Assembly (NCBI RefSeq): GCF_039525805.1
Contig: NZ_BAAAHZ010000009.1
Source of the DNA: Dietzia natronolimnaea
GTDB lineage: Bacteria > Actinomycetota > Actinomycetes > Mycobacteriales > Mycobacteriaceae
Length of the DNA stretch: 64,000 nt
Strand: one strand, 5' to 3'
The notes beneath the pieces were generated by a model that saw nothing but the letters and a program-made list of their open reading frames with translations, had not been told where the DNA came from and did not search any database. Made by a program: the position numbers and the translations under genes. Position 1 is the first letter of the stretch, and every line of letters starts with the position of its first letter. This document shows, in pieces, positions 16,784 to 26,151 of the stretch.

Positions 16784-18196
16784 ATGTCGCGCTCACATGT
16801 CATAGAGAACTGGGATCCGGAGGACGACGCGCAGTGGAAGTCGGGCGGCAGGAAGACCGCCATGCGCAACCTCTACTGGTCGGTCTTCGCCGAGCACGTC
16901 GGGTTCTCCGTGTGGACCCTGTTCGCCGTCATGGTGTTGTTCATGCCCCAGGACGTCTACGGACTGGACGCACCCGACAAGTTCCTCGTCTCCGCGGTGG
17001 TCACGCTGACCGGCGCCTTCCTGCGCATCCCGTACACGCTCGCGACCGCCACCTTCGGCGGCCGTAACTGGACCATGTTCTCGGCCTTCGTCCTGCTCAT
17101 CCCCGCGGTCGGGATGCTGTGGATCATGGCGAACCCGGGCCAACCGCTCTGGATGTACCTCGTCGTGGGCGCGATCGCCGGACTCGGCGGCGCCAACTTC
17201 GCGTCGTCCATGACCAACATCAACGCCTTCTTCCCCCAGCGGGAGAAGGGCTGGGCCCTCGGCCTCAACGCGGGTGGGGGCAACCTGGGCGTGGCCACGA
17301 TCCAGGTCGTGGGGCTCATCGTGATCGCACTGGCAGGCAACCGGTCACCGCACTGGGTGATCGGCGTCTACATCGTCCTGCTCGTCGTCGCGGGGATCGG
17401 CGCCGCGCTGAAGATGGACAACCTCGCGCACCAGACGGTGGATGTGCAGAGCATGAAGGACATGGCCCGCGACAAGGACGGATGGGTGTTGTCGCTGCTG
17501 TACATCGGCACCTTCGGATCCTTCATCGGATTCGCCTTCGCGTTCGGTCAGATGCTCACCATGACCTTCACCGGCAACGGCCAGGAGCCGGCCCAGGCGG
17601 CCCTGCACGCGGCACAGATCACCTTCCTCGGACCACTGTTGGGCTCACTCACCCGCATGGCCGGTGGACGGATCTCCGACCGTTTCGGGGGAGCCCGGGT
17701 GACCTTCGTGACCTTCTGCGGGATGGCGGTCACCACCGTCGCGCTCGTGGTGACCTCGAACATCCAGGCGTCGAACGACGGCCGGCTCGCCGGTGGCGCG
17801 CTCGTCCTGTTCTTCGCCGCCTTCCTCGCGCTCTTCGGGCTCACCGGGGTGGGCAACGCCTCGGTGTACAAGATGATCCCGTCGGTCTTCGAGGCGCGCA
17901 GCCACACACTCGGACTGGACGAGGCCGCTCGGACGTCCTGGTCGCGGGCCCACGCCGGGGCGCTCATCGGGGTCGCCGGCGCGGTCGGGGCCTTCGGCGG
18001 CTTCCTCATCAACATGACCCTGCGCACCTCCTACCAGTCCTCCGGTGCGGCCACGTCGGCGTTCCTCGTGTTCATGGTGTTCTACGTGGTGGCGGCGATC
18101 GTCACGCGCGTCGTCTACATGCGGGCCTCCGCCGGGGTCGACGCGGTCGCCGCGGCACCCACCGAGCCCCGGGTCCCCGTGGGCGCCGAGGCCTGA
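16784..18196 (+). CDS. narK: Nitrate/nitrite transporter, NarK family MFS
   Basis: NarK imports nitrate (or exchanges it for nitrite) across the membrane. The 470-residue protein has about 12 membrane helices and both nitrate-signature regions: GLGGANFASSMTNINAFF then GWALGLNAGGGNLG in the first half, and GVGNASVYKMIPSVF then GVAGAVGAFGGFLINM in the second. The ATG at 16784 follows GAGAGAGGGGG. The nitrate reductase gene starts 35 bp downstream, so the two are probably co-transcribed. Context points to assimilation, not respiration. Confidence 0.95.
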   Translation: MSRSHVIENWDPEDDAQWKSGGRKTAMRNLYWSVFAEHVGFSVWTLFAVMVLFMPQDVYGLDAPDKFLVSAVVTLTGAFLRIPYTLATATFGGRNWTMFSAFVLLIPAVGMLWIMANPGQPLWMYLVVGAIAGLGGANFASSMTNINAFFPQREKGWALGLNAGGGNLGVATIQVVGLIVIALAGNRSPHWVIGVYIVLLVVAGIGAALKMDNLAHQTVDVQSMKDMARDKDGWVLSLLYIGTFGSFIGFAFAFGQMLTMTFTGNGQEPAQAALHAAQITFLGPLLGSLTRMAGGRISDRFGGARVTFVTFCGMAVTTVALVVTSNIQASNDGRLAGGALVLFFAAFLALFGLTGVGNASVYKMIPSVFEARSHTLGLDEAARTSWSRAHAGALIGVAGAVGAFGGFLINMTLRTSYQSSGAATSAFLVFMVFYVVAAIVTRVVYMRASAGVDAVAAAPTEPRVPVGAEA

Positions 18197-18231
18197 CCGG
18201 CCTCGGTCGACGATCGAGACGAAGAGGACAC

Positions 18232-20346
18232 ATGGTGCACGCGTTGACGACGACCGGCCCGCCGACACACACCCACTGCCCGTACTGCGCACTCCAGTGC
18301 GCGATGTCGGTGACGCCGTCCGCCGGTGACGGACCGGCGACGATCACCCCGGAGCAGTTCCCCACCAACAGGGGCGGGTTGTGCCGGAAGGGGTGGACGT
18401 CGGCAGGGTTGCTCGACCACCCGGATCGGCTCACCACGCCGCTGATCCGGGTGGACGGGCACCTGCGGCCGACCGACTGGGACACCGCGTTGACCCGGGT
18501 CAGCGACGGCATCCGGCGGGCGCAGGCCTCGGGAGGCCCCGACGCCGTGGCGGTCTTCGGCGGGGGTGGCCTGACCAACGAGAAGGCCTACACACTGGGC
18601 AAGTTCACCCGCCTCGCGCTGGGGAGCAGACTCGTGGACTACAACGGCCGCTGGTGCATGTCGAGTGCGGCGGCCGGGGCGAACCGGAGTTTCGGGCTGG
18701 ACCGGGGGTTGCCGTTCCCCGTGACCGACCTCGACGACGCCCGGGCGGTGCTGCTCATCGGTGCCAACCCCGCCGACACCATGCCCCCGTTCGTCCAGCA
18801 CCTCGACACGGCCGCGGCGGTCGGCGGCATGGTGGTGGCGGACCCGCGCCTCAGCGCGACCGCGCACCGGGCCGTCGACGGCGGTGGGATCCATCTGAGG
18901 CTGCGGCCGGGCACGGATTCGGCGCTGGCCCTGGGGCTCCTGCACGTCGCCGTGGTGGGCGGACACCTGGACACCGAGTACGTCTCCACCCGGACGTCGG
19001 GTTTCGAGGACGCGTGGGCGATCGCGGCGGACTGGATGCCCGACCGCACCGAACGCGTCACCGGTGTCTCGGCCGACCAACTCGAACGCACGGTGGGACT
19101 GCTGGCGGGCTCTCGTGACGCGGGCACCGGTGCCTACGTCCTCACCGCCCGCGGTGCCGAACAACACTCACGGGGGACCGACACCGTCGGAGCCGTGATC
19201 GCCCTCGCGCTGGCACTGGGCCTGCCGGGCCGGACCGGCACGGGCTACGGCACCCTCACCGGCCAGGGGAACGGGCAGGGAGGCCGGGAGCACGGGCAGA
19301 AGGCCGATCAACTCCCCGGCTACCGGATGATCACCGATCCGGCCGCCCGCGCGCACGTCGCCGCGGTCTGGGGCGTGGGGCCCGAGGAGATCCCCGGGCC
19401 CGGGCTCTCGGCCTTCGAGCTCCTGGACGCGCTCGGGCAGCCCGGTGGGCCCACGGCGATGCTGCTCCACGCCTCGAACCCCGTGGTCTCCGCGCCCGAC
19501 GCCGATCGGGTCACGTCCCGGCTCCGATCGCTGGACACCCTCGTGGTGGCCGACTTCGTCCTCTCCGAGACCGCCGAACTCGCCGACGTCGTCCTCCCGG
19601 TCCCGCAGTGGGCCGAGGAGGAGGGCACGCTGACCAACCTCGAGGGCCGGGTGCTGCGTCGACGCCGCTCGGTCACCCCGCCGGAGGGCGCCCGCGACGA
19701 ACTGTGGATCTGGAACGAGCTCGCACGCCGACTCGGGCGGCGGCCTGATCGGTTCCCGACCGACCCGCGGGTGGTGTTCGACGAGTTGGCGCGCGCCTCC
19801 GCCGGGGGCAAGGCGGACTACTCGGCCATGGACTGGGACCGCCTCGACGCCGGAGAGGCACTGTTCTGGCCGTGCGGCGCCGACACCCCGGCCGGGACAC
19901 CGCGCATGTTCCTCGACCGTTTCGCCACCGAGGACGGCCGGGCCCGCTTCGCCGTGGCCGCCGTGGACCCACCCGCGGAGGACACCTGCGCGGACTACCC
20001 GCTGCTGGGCACCACCGGACGCGTGCTCTCGCACTACCAGTCCGGTGCCCAGACGCGGCGGGTGCCGGAGCTGCTCTCGGCCGACCCCGAGATGTGGGTC
20101 CAGGTGCACCCGGTCGTCGCGCGGGCCGTGGGGCTCGACGACGGCGGACGCGCCCGGGTGGTGTCCCGCCGCGGGGCGGTCGAAGCGCTCGTGCGGTGCG
20201 ACGAGGACATGCGGACCGACACCCTGTTCCTGCCGTTCCACTACTCCGGGGCCGCCCGCGCGAACCTGGTGACCCTGCCCGAACTCGACCCCTACAGCCG
20301 CATGCCGCAGTTCAAGGCGTGCGCGGTCCGGTTGGAGGCCGCGTGA
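18232..20346 (+). CDS. narB: Assimilatory nitrate reductase, molybdopterin catalytic subunit
   Basis: This enzyme reduces nitrate to nitrite in the cytoplasm for nitrogen assimilation. The 704-residue chain starts with a [4Fe-4S] motif, HCPYCALQC followed by LCRKGW, then the Mo/W-bis-MGD oxidoreductase fold. The probable Mo-ligand Cys lies in YNGRWCMSSAA (about residue 142), as in NarB/NasA. The C-terminal MGD-binding domain includes TTGRVLSHYQSGAQTRR. The ATG at 18232 follows GAAGAGGA at good spacing. The electron donor is likely the FAD/[2Fe-2S] protein encoded by the next gene, whose start overlaps this stop. It could equally be called nasA. Confidence 0.92.
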   Translation: MVHALTTTGPPTHTHCPYCALQCAMSVTPSAGDGPATITPEQFPTNRGGLCRKGWTSAGLLDHPDRLTTPLIRVDGHLRPTDWDTALTRVSDGIRRAQASGGPDAVAVFGGGGLTNEKAYTLGKFTRLALGSRLVDYNGRWCMSSAAAGANRSFGLDRGLPFPVTDLDDARAVLLIGANPADTMPPFVQHLDTAAAVGGMVVADPRLSATAHRAVDGGGIHLRLRPGTDSALALGLLHVAVVGGHLDTEYVSTRTSGFEDAWAIAADWMPDRTERVTGVSADQLERTVGLLAGSRDAGTGAYVLTARGAEQHSRGTDTVGAVIALALALGLPGRTGTGYGTLTGQGNGQGGREHGQKADQLPGYRMITDPAARAHVAAVWGVGPEEIPGPGLSAFELLDALGQPGGPTAMLLHASNPVVSAPDADRVTSRLRSLDTLVVADFVLSETAELADVVLPVPQWAEEEGTLTNLEGRVLRRRRSVTPPEGARDELWIWNELARRLGRRPDRFPTDPRVVFDELARASAGGKADYSAMDWDRLDAGEALFWPCGADTPAGTPRMFLDRFATEDGRARFAVAAVDPPAEDTCADYPLLGTTGRVLSHYQSGAQTRRVPELLSADPEMWVQVHPVVARAVGLDDGGRARVVSRRGAVEALVRCDEDMRTDTLFLPFHYSGAARANLVTLPELDPYSRMPQFKACAVRLEAA

Positions 20347-21776
20347 TGCGGGTGGTGGTGGTGGGGGCGGGGATGTCCGGTGCCCGGCTCGCCGAGGAGC
20401 TGCGGCGCGCCGAACCGGATCCCGAGACGATGTCGGTGACCGTCCTCGGCGCCGAACCCGAGGCGCCGTACAACCGGATCATGCTCTCGCACGTGGTGGC
20501 CGGGGGGATGGGGGACCCGGGAGCCACCCGGCTCAAGCCCACCGGGTGGTGGGACCGCAACCACATCGAGATGCGCACGTCCGCCTCGGTGCAGGGGATA
20601 GACCGGGTGGCCCGGGAGGTCGAGCTCGCCGACGGCGAGCGCGTCCCCTACGACCACCTGGTGCTGGCGACCGGCTCCGAGGCCACCATCCCGCCGATCG
20701 ACGGGGTCCGTGGACCGGACGGGGCGCTCGCCGCGGGAGTGTTCCCGCTCCGCGACGCCTCGGACTGCCGGGGACTCACCGCCCACCTCGAGGAACACCC
20801 CGGTCGGGTCGCCCTGGTGGGCGGCGGCTTCATCGGTCTCGAGGTGGCCTGCGCACTGGCGCGGTCGGGCCGCGACGTCGTCGTCGTCCACCCCCGGGCC
20901 TGGCCGATGGACTCCCACCTGGACTCCGGCGGCGGGCGCGTGCTCATCCGCGCGCTGGACGAGCTCGGCGTCAGGGTGGTCACCGGTGCGCGGGCCGCGC
21001 GATGGGACGGCACCGCGCTGGGGCTCGACGACGGCACCGGGATCGAGTGTCGGACCGTCGTCCTCTCGGCCGGCACCAGCCCGCGCACCCGGCTGGCCGA
21101 GGCCGCCGGCCTGGAGGTCGGCCGGGGGATCGTCGTCGACGACACCCTCCGGACCTGTGACCCGGCCATCAGCGCGATCGGCGACTGCGCCGAACACCGC
21201 GGGTGCGTGACCGGACTGGTCGGTCCCGCCTGGGATCAGGCCGGCGTGGTGTCCGCCCGGATCACGGGCGCGGACCCCGGCTCGCGGTACCTCGGCGGCG
21301 TCGCGGTCACCAGGCTGAAGGCGTTCGGGGTCGACGTCGTCTCGCTCGGGGAGCTCACCGAGGACGTCCACGACCCGGGGGTCGAGGTGACCATGGTCTG
21401 CGAACCCTCCCGCGGGCGGTACGCGCGGGTGGACGTGGTGGACGCCCGGGTCACCGGCGCCGTACTTGTGGGCCATCCCGAGCCCGTGGGCTTCCTCACC
21501 CAGCTCTACGAACACGCCCTGCCCGTCCCCGACGACGTGCTGTCCGTGGTGCTCGGCCGGGCCGGCGCCGCGACCGCCGACACCCCGTCGACCATGCCCG
21601 CCGCGGCCGTGGTCTGCCGGTGCAACGGGGTGAGCAAGGCCGACCTCGTCCACGCCTGGTCCGAGGGTGACCGGGACGCGGCGGCGATGGCGACGCGGAC
21701 CCGCGCCGGGACCGGCTGCGGCGGGTGCACCGCCGCCGTGGACGGCATCTGCGGTTGGTTGCGTGACTGCGCGTGA
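20346..21776 (+). CDS. FAD-dependent NAD(P)H reductase with C-terminal BFD-like [2Fe-2S] domain, partner of nitrate reductase
   Basis: This 476-residue flavoprotein should carry electrons from NAD(P)H to the nitrate reductase encoded upstream (inferred from context). The N-terminus has the FAD motif VVVVGAGMSGARLAEEL, and a second nucleotide-binding motif is VALVGGGFIGLEVACAL. The protein is homologous to the first half of NirB. It ends in a BFD-like iron-sulphur domain with Cys in CRCNGVSK and GTGCGGCTAAV. The ATG at 20346 shares a base with the preceding stop and has GGAGG seven bases upstream; a GTG at 20343 is an alternative. It lacks a siroheme domain, so it is not a nitrite reductase. 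Confidence 0.85.
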   Translation: MRVVVVGAGMSGARLAEELRRAEPDPETMSVTVLGAEPEAPYNRIMLSHVVAGGMGDPGATRLKPTGWWDRNHIEMRTSASVQGIDRVAREVELADGERVPYDHLVLATGSEATIPPIDGVRGPDGALAAGVFPLRDASDCRGLTAHLEEHPGRVALVGGGFIGLEVACALARSGRDVVVVHPRAWPMDSHLDSGGGRVLIRALDELGVRVVTGARAARWDGTALGLDDGTGIECRTVVLSAGTSPRTRLAEAAGLEVGRGIVVDDTLRTCDPAISAIGDCAEHRGCVTGLVGPAWDQAGVVSARITGADPGSRYLGGVAVTRLKAFGVDVVSLGELTEDVHDPGVEVTMVCEPSRGRYARVDVVDARVTGAVLVGHPEPVGFLTQLYEHALPVPDDVLSVVLGRAGAATADTPSTMPAAAVVCRCNGVSKADLVHAWSEGDRDAAAMATRTRAGTGCGGCTAAVDGICGWLRDCA

Positions 21777-21822
21777 CCGACCCCTTTCCCGGTGATCCGG
21801 CACCCCCCGCCTCGACGGCGGG

Positions 21823-21838
21823 GAAACATGGACGACAC
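21823..21838 (+). promoter_or_regulatory. Possible GlnR element before the HemD-type regulator gene
   Basis: GAAAC-6 bases-GACAC fits the alternating GAAAC/GTNAC pattern of GlnR sites with one mismatch. It ends only 23 bp before the chosen start codon (14 bp before an upstream ATG), so it would overlap a transcription start and might mediate repression. Weak evidence on its own. Confidence 0.3.
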
Positions 21839-21861
21839 ACGACTGCGGCAGGATGGACATC

Positions 21862-22983
21862 GTGACCACCAACGACGACTTACCACTGCTGGGCCGCACG
21901 GTCGCGGTGACGGCTGCGCGTCGGGCGTCGGAACAGAAGGTTCTGCTCGAACGCCGGGGTGCGGCGGTCCTCCACGCGCCGGCGATCCGCATGATCCCCG
22001 TGGCCGAGGACGAACTCGTCCGCTCGGCCACCACCCAGGTGCTCGCTGCTCCCGCCGACCTCATGGTCCTCACCACGGCGACCGGAGTCCGGTGGTGGAC
22101 GCAGGTGTGCGAGGAGTGGGGTTACTCCCGGGACCTGCACGCCCTCATGGAACGGGTGCCGCTGTACTCGCGCGGGCCCAAGGTCACCGGGGCGCTCCGG
22201 GCCGCCGGTCTGCGCGAACACGCGTCGGCGGCGAGCGAGGCGACCCCCGAACTGTTGGAGATGCTGCTGGAGCGCGGGGTCGACGGCCTCACCGTGGCCG
22301 TGCAGCTCCAGGGTGCGAGCTCGGACTGGAATCCCATGGCCCCCCTGGTGGAGGGGCTCCGCGCGGCGGGGGCCGAGGTGATCGTGGTGCCGATCTACCG
22401 CTGGGAGCTCCCCGAGGACCTGGAGGCGTTCGACGACCTCGTCCGGACCGTCGCCCGGGCGGGCGTCGACGGGGTGACGTTCACCGCCGCCCCGGCCGTG
22501 GTGTCGATGCTCGAGCGGGCCGACCTGATGGGGATCCACGACGACGTGCTGGACGCCCTGTCCGGTCCGGTCGCCGCCCTCTGTGTGGGACCGGTGACCG
22601 CCGAACCGCTGGTCGACCTCGGTGTACCCGTGTCGATGCCGGACCGGATGCGCCTCGGTGCGCTCATGCGGCACGTCACCGACGAGCTGGTCGCGCGGTC
22701 CCGGCCCGTCACGGTGGCCGGCCACGAACTCACCGTGTGTGCGGCCGCGGTCCTGATGGACGGTCGGCCCATCGAGCTCTCGCCGGCGCCGCTGGCACTG
22801 CTGCGTGCGATGGCGGACCGGCCGGGCAAGTGCGTGAGCCGGGAGGAACTCCTCGCCGTGCTGCCCGGCGACGGCGCCGACCCGCACGCCGTGGAGACGG
22901 CGATGGGCCGCCTCCGCAGGGCACTCGGGGACCCCGGACTCGTGACCACAGTGGTCAAACGCGGGTACCGGCTCACGGTCTAG
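21862..22983 (+). CDS. nnaR: HemD-like/OmpR-type fusion transcriptional regulator of nitrate assimilation
   Basis: The first 255 or so residues resemble uroporphyrinogen-III synthase (GRTVAVTAARRASEQ, VVPIYRWELPEDLEA). The last 95 form a winged-helix DNA-binding domain like OmpR (RPGKCVSREELLAVLPG, VETAMGRLRRAL, VVKRGYRLTV). This is the architecture of NnaR, which helps GlnR activate nitrate genes in Streptomyces and mycobacteria (M. tuberculosis Rv0260c is similar). It probably acts as a regulator, not a haem enzyme. I chose the GTG at 21862 because CAGGA lies eight bases upstream; the ATG at 21853 has no room for a ribosome site. The gene converges on nirBD. Confidence 0.85.
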   Translation: MTTNDDLPLLGRTVAVTAARRASEQKVLLERRGAAVLHAPAIRMIPVAEDELVRSATTQVLAAPADLMVLTTATGVRWWTQVCEEWGYSRDLHALMERVPLYSRGPKVTGALRAAGLREHASAASEATPELLEMLLERGVDGLTVAVQLQGASSDWNPMAPLVEGLRAAGAEVIVVPIYRWELPEDLEAFDDLVRTVARAGVDGVTFTAAPAVVSMLERADLMGIHDDVLDALSGPVAALCVGPVTAEPLVDLGVPVSMPDRMRLGALMRHVTDELVARSRPVTVAGHELTVCAAAVLMDGRPIELSPAPLALLRAMADRPGKCVSREELLAVLPGDGADPHAVETAMGRLRRALGDPGLVTTVVKRGYRLTV

Positions 22984-23100
22984 CCCACTGCCCCCGGGCC
23001 CCGGCGCTGACCCGGGCCCCGGCTCCGGCGCTGCTCTGGGCCCCGCGCTGCTCGCAGGTCGCGGCACGCGGTCAGGCGCCACCACGTGGATCCACGCGGT

Positions 23101-23168
23101 NNNNNNNNNNNNNNNNNNNNNNNNNNNNNNNNNNNNNNNNNNNNNNNNNNNNNNNNNNNNNNNNNNNN
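23101..23168. other. Assembly gap (68 N)
   Basis: A run of 68 undetermined bases lies between the convergent nnaR and nirD genes. The left flank (22984-23100) is GC-rich, with repeated GGGCCCCG and CGGCGCTG words, and ends in the palindrome CGTGGATCCACG (23085-23096). The right flank starts with a hairpin. Strong secondary structure probably broke sequencing. No gene is visible in the flanks, and the true gap length is unknown. Confidence 0.95.
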
Positions 23169-23188
23169 TCGCCGCCTCCGCGCGGCGA
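23169..23188 (-). terminator. Possible terminator hairpin after nirD
   Basis: TCGCCGC (23169-23175) and GCGGCGA (23182-23188) form a perfect 7-bp stem with a six-base loop, 14 bp beyond the nirD stop. The gap truncates the context, so the full structure cannot be judged. Confidence 0.45.
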
Positions 23189-23202
23189 TCCGGTGCACCC
23201 GG

Positions 23203-23583
23203 CTACGCGGCGAGCCGGCTCCTCTGGTACCGGATCGCGGCCTCGGTGGAGACCAGGACGGTGCCGTCGACGACCCTGGCCGGGAACACGGACAGTCCGT
23301 ACGACTCGTCGTCGACCCCGCGCCCGTCCTCCAGCGCGTAGGCCTGCTTGCCGATGGGGGAGATGGCCACGGGGACACCCCCGCGGTCGCCGACGAGACC
23401 GCGGCTCATCACGGCGGCCCGGGCGATCGGGTCGATGTTGCACAGGGCGTGGACACTGCCGTCGTCCAGGAGGTAGACGGCGATCTGTCGGCCGTCGGGC
23501 AGCAGGGCGGCGACGCCCCGCCCCGGGATGAGCCGCTCGAGGGGGCAGACCTCGATCTCGGTGGGGGACAGGAGTGCGGTCAT
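23203..23583 (-). CDS. nirD: Nitrite reductase small subunit
   Basis: NirD is the small Rieske-fold partner of the siroheme nitrite reductase NirB. The 126-residue protein has the typical start IEVCPLERLIPGRGVAALL and the segment VHALCNIDPIARAAVMSRG. It lacks the Cys-His ligand pairs of a true Rieske cluster, as is normal for NirD. The ATG at 23583 is 30 bp downstream of the nirB stop on the same strand, so the two are co-transcribed. Confidence 0.93.
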   Translation of the reverse strand: MTALLSPTEIEVCPLERLIPGRGVAALLPDGRQIAVYLLDDGSVHALCNIDPIARAAVMSRGLVGDRGGVPVAISPIGKQAYALEDGRGVDDESYGLSVFPARVVDGTVLVSTEAAIRYQRSRLAA

Positions 23584-23613
23584 GACGGTGTCCTTTCGGG
23601 GGTTCGGGTTGGG

Positions 23614-26139
23614 TCAGACTCGTGCGGGCATCGCGGGGGAGCCGAGGAGGACCGGGACCTTGCGGCCGTCCTTCTCCTCGAACTCGACGGTGGGGTCCGG
23701 GGACTCGGGCGCGTTGACGAAGGACACGAACCGGGCGAGCTTGTCGGGGTCGTCCAGAACCGCGGACCACTCGTCCACGTAGCCCGCGACGTGGGCCTCC
23801 ATCCGACCCTCCAGCTCGGCGGCCAGGTCGAGGGAGTCGTCGCACACCACCTCGCGCAGGTGGTCGATGCCGCCGTCCAGCGATTCGAGCCAGGGCGCCA
23901 TCCGCTGGAGCCGCTCGGCCGTCCGGACGTAGAACATCACCGTGCGGTCGATGTAGCGGATCAGCTCCTCGTCGGTCAGGTCACCGACGAGCAGTTGCGC
24001 GTGCCTGGGCGTCGCGCCCCCGTTGCCGCCGACGTACAGGTTCCAGCCGGTCTCGGTGGCGATCACGCCGACGTCCTTGCCGCGGGCCTCCGCGCATTCG
24101 CGCGCACACCCCGAGACCGCCATCTTGATCTTGTGGGGCGCGCGCAGTCCGCGGTAGCGGTTCTCCATCAGCACCGCCATCCCGACCGAGTCCTGCTGTC
24201 CGTAGCGGCACCACGAGGTGCCCACACAGCTCTTGACCGTGCGCAACGACTTACCGTAGGCGTGCCCCGACTCCATGCCGGCGTCCACGAGCCGCTTCCA
24301 GATCACCGGCAGTTCCTCGACGCGCGCACCGAACATGTCGATGCGCTGACCGCCGGTCACCTTGACGTACAGGTCGTGATCACGCGCGATCTCACCGATC
24401 ACGATGAGTTGCTCCGCGGACACCTCGCCGCCCGGCATCCGGGGCACCACCGAATAGGTGCCGTTCTTCTGGATGTTGGCGAGGAAGTGGTCGTTGGTGT
24501 CCTGCAGTGCGGCCTGCTCACCGTCGAGGACGTGGTCGGAACTGGTGGAGGCCAGGATGGACGCGACGGTGGGCTTGCAGATGTCGCAGCCGGACCCGTG
24601 GCCGAAGCGCTCGATCAGACCGGAGAAGGTCCGGATCCCGGTGACCGTGACGATCTCGAAGAGCTCCGACCGGGACTGCTCGAAGTGCTCACACAGCGCC
24701 GTCGACTGCTCGACCCCTTCCGCTTCGAGGACCTGCTTGAGCAGGGGGATACACGAGCCGCACGAGGTGCCGGCCCGGGTGCACGACTTGAGGTCCGCCA
24801 CGTCGCAGGCGCCGCCGCAGATGGCCTCGCGGACGTCGCCCTTGGTGACGGCGTTGCACGAGCAGATCTGCGCCTCGTCGGGGAGCGCCTCCACCCCGAC
24901 CCCGGGATCGTTACCGGTGGAGCGGGAGATGAGCGAGATCGGGTCGGGGGACGGCAGCGTGCGGCCGACGAGTGGCTTGAGCAGCGAGTACGGCCCGGAA
25001 TCGCCGACGAACACCCCACCCAGGAGGGTCTGGGCGTCGTCGCTCATGACCAGCTTGGAGTAGGTCCCCGCGACGGGATCGTTGACCACCACCTCGAGGC
25101 AACCGGGCGTGACGCCGTGCGCGTCGCCGAAACTCGCCATGTCCACCCCGAGGAGCTTGAGTTTGGTGGACAGGTCGGCCCCGGTGAACTCCCCCTCGCC
25201 GCTGAGGATCGTGGCCGCGGCCACCTCGGCGGAGGTGTACCCGGGACCGACGAGCCCGTAGCAGGTGCCGTCGATGGCAGCGCACTCGCCGATGGCGTAG
25301 ATGTTCGGGTCCGAGGTCCGGCACGCGAGGTCGGTGAGGATGCCGCCCCGCTCGGCGGTGTCCAGACCGGAGAGCCGCGCGAGTTCGTCCCTCGGGCGGA
25401 CGCCCGCCGAGAACACCACGAAGGCGGCGTCGACGACCGTGGTGACCCCCTCGTCGTCGGTGAGTCGGACGGTCAGCCCGTCGGGCGTCTCGGCGATCTC
25501 CGTGCCGGTCACCGAGAGGTGGATCTCGATCCCCAGTTCACGGATCAGCGACGCCAGGACATGGCCGCCGCCGGCGTCGACCTGCAGGGGCATGAGCCGG
25601 TCGTTGCGTTCGACCACGTGCGGCGTGAGCCCGAGCAGGCTCACGGCGTTGGCCGCCTCGAGGCCGAGCAACCCACCGCCGATCACGACGCCGTGGGAGC
25701 CCGTCCCGGCGCGTTCGGCGGCCGCGCGGATCCCGTCGAGATCGTCGAGGGTGCGGTAGACGTGACATCCCGGGAGGTCATGGCCGGGCACCGGTGGGAC
25801 GAACGCCCGCGAGCCGGTCGCGAGGACCAGCGTGTCGTAGGCGATCCGCTCGCCCGACGAGAGTTCGACCTCCCCGGCCTCGCGGTCGATCGCGGTGACC
25901 AGGTGACCCGATCGCACGGTCACCCGCGGATCGGCGCCGTGCCGGGCGTCCTCGAGGTGGAGCGACTCGCGGTCCCACGCCCCGACGTAGGAGGAGAGGC
26001 CGACGCGGTCGTACGCCGGGTCCGTCTCCTCGCCGATCACCGTGACGGTGAGATCGGCGGTGGCCCACCGGGACGCGAGGGTGGAGACGAACCGGTGGGC
26101 GACCATTCCGTGTCCGACGACGACGATGTGCTCGGTCAT
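23614..26139 (-). CDS. nirB: Assimilatory nitrite reductase [NAD(P)H], large subunit
   Basis: NirB reduces nitrite to ammonium with six electrons. The 841-residue length is full size. Domain order: an FAD/NAD(P)H oxidoreductase (VVVGHGMVAHRF at the start, VVIGGGLLGLEAANA near 150), a BFD-like [2Fe-2S] region (CSCNAVTKGD, GTSCGSC) and the siroheme/[4Fe-4S] domain with ligands in SCVGTSWCRYG and VSGCARECAE. The ATG at 26139 follows AGAAGGAGG. Its leader contains a 10-bp inverted repeat and a possible GlnR half-site. It forms an operon with nirD and completes nitrate assimilation with narK and narB. Confidence 0.97.
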   Translation of the reverse strand: MTEHIVVVGHGMVAHRFVSTLASRWATADLTVTVIGEETDPAYDRVGLSSYVGAWDRESLHLEDARHGADPRVTVRSGHLVTAIDREAGEVELSSGERIAYDTLVLATGSRAFVPPVPGHDLPGCHVYRTLDDLDGIRAAAERAGTGSHGVVIGGGLLGLEAANAVSLLGLTPHVVERNDRLMPLQVDAGGGHVLASLIRELGIEIHLSVTGTEIAETPDGLTVRLTDDEGVTTVVDAAFVVFSAGVRPRDELARLSGLDTAERGGILTDLACRTSDPNIYAIGECAAIDGTCYGLVGPGYTSAEVAAATILSGEGEFTGADLSTKLKLLGVDMASFGDAHGVTPGCLEVVVNDPVAGTYSKLVMSDDAQTLLGGVFVGDSGPYSLLKPLVGRTLPSPDPISLISRSTGNDPGVGVEALPDEAQICSCNAVTKGDVREAICGGACDVADLKSCTRAGTSCGSCIPLLKQVLEAEGVEQSTALCEHFEQSRSELFEIVTVTGIRTFSGLIERFGHGSGCDICKPTVASILASTSSDHVLDGEQAALQDTNDHFLANIQKNGTYSVVPRMPGGEVSAEQLIVIGEIARDHDLYVKVTGGQRIDMFGARVEELPVIWKRLVDAGMESGHAYGKSLRTVKSCVGTSWCRYGQQDSVGMAVLMENRYRGLRAPHKIKMAVSGCARECAEARGKDVGVIATETGWNLYVGGNGGATPRHAQLLVGDLTDEELIRYIDRTVMFYVRTAERLQRMAPWLESLDGGIDHLREVVCDDSLDLAAELEGRMEAHVAGYVDEWSAVLDDPDKLARFVSFVNAPESPDPTVEFEEKDGRKVPVLLGSPAMPARV

Positions 26140-26151
26140 GTGGAGACCTCC

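Noticed and set aside
23203..23583. Broken Rieske protein because the Cys-His ligands are missing
   Set aside because: NirD proteins normally lack these ligands, so this is a standard nitrite reductase small subunit.
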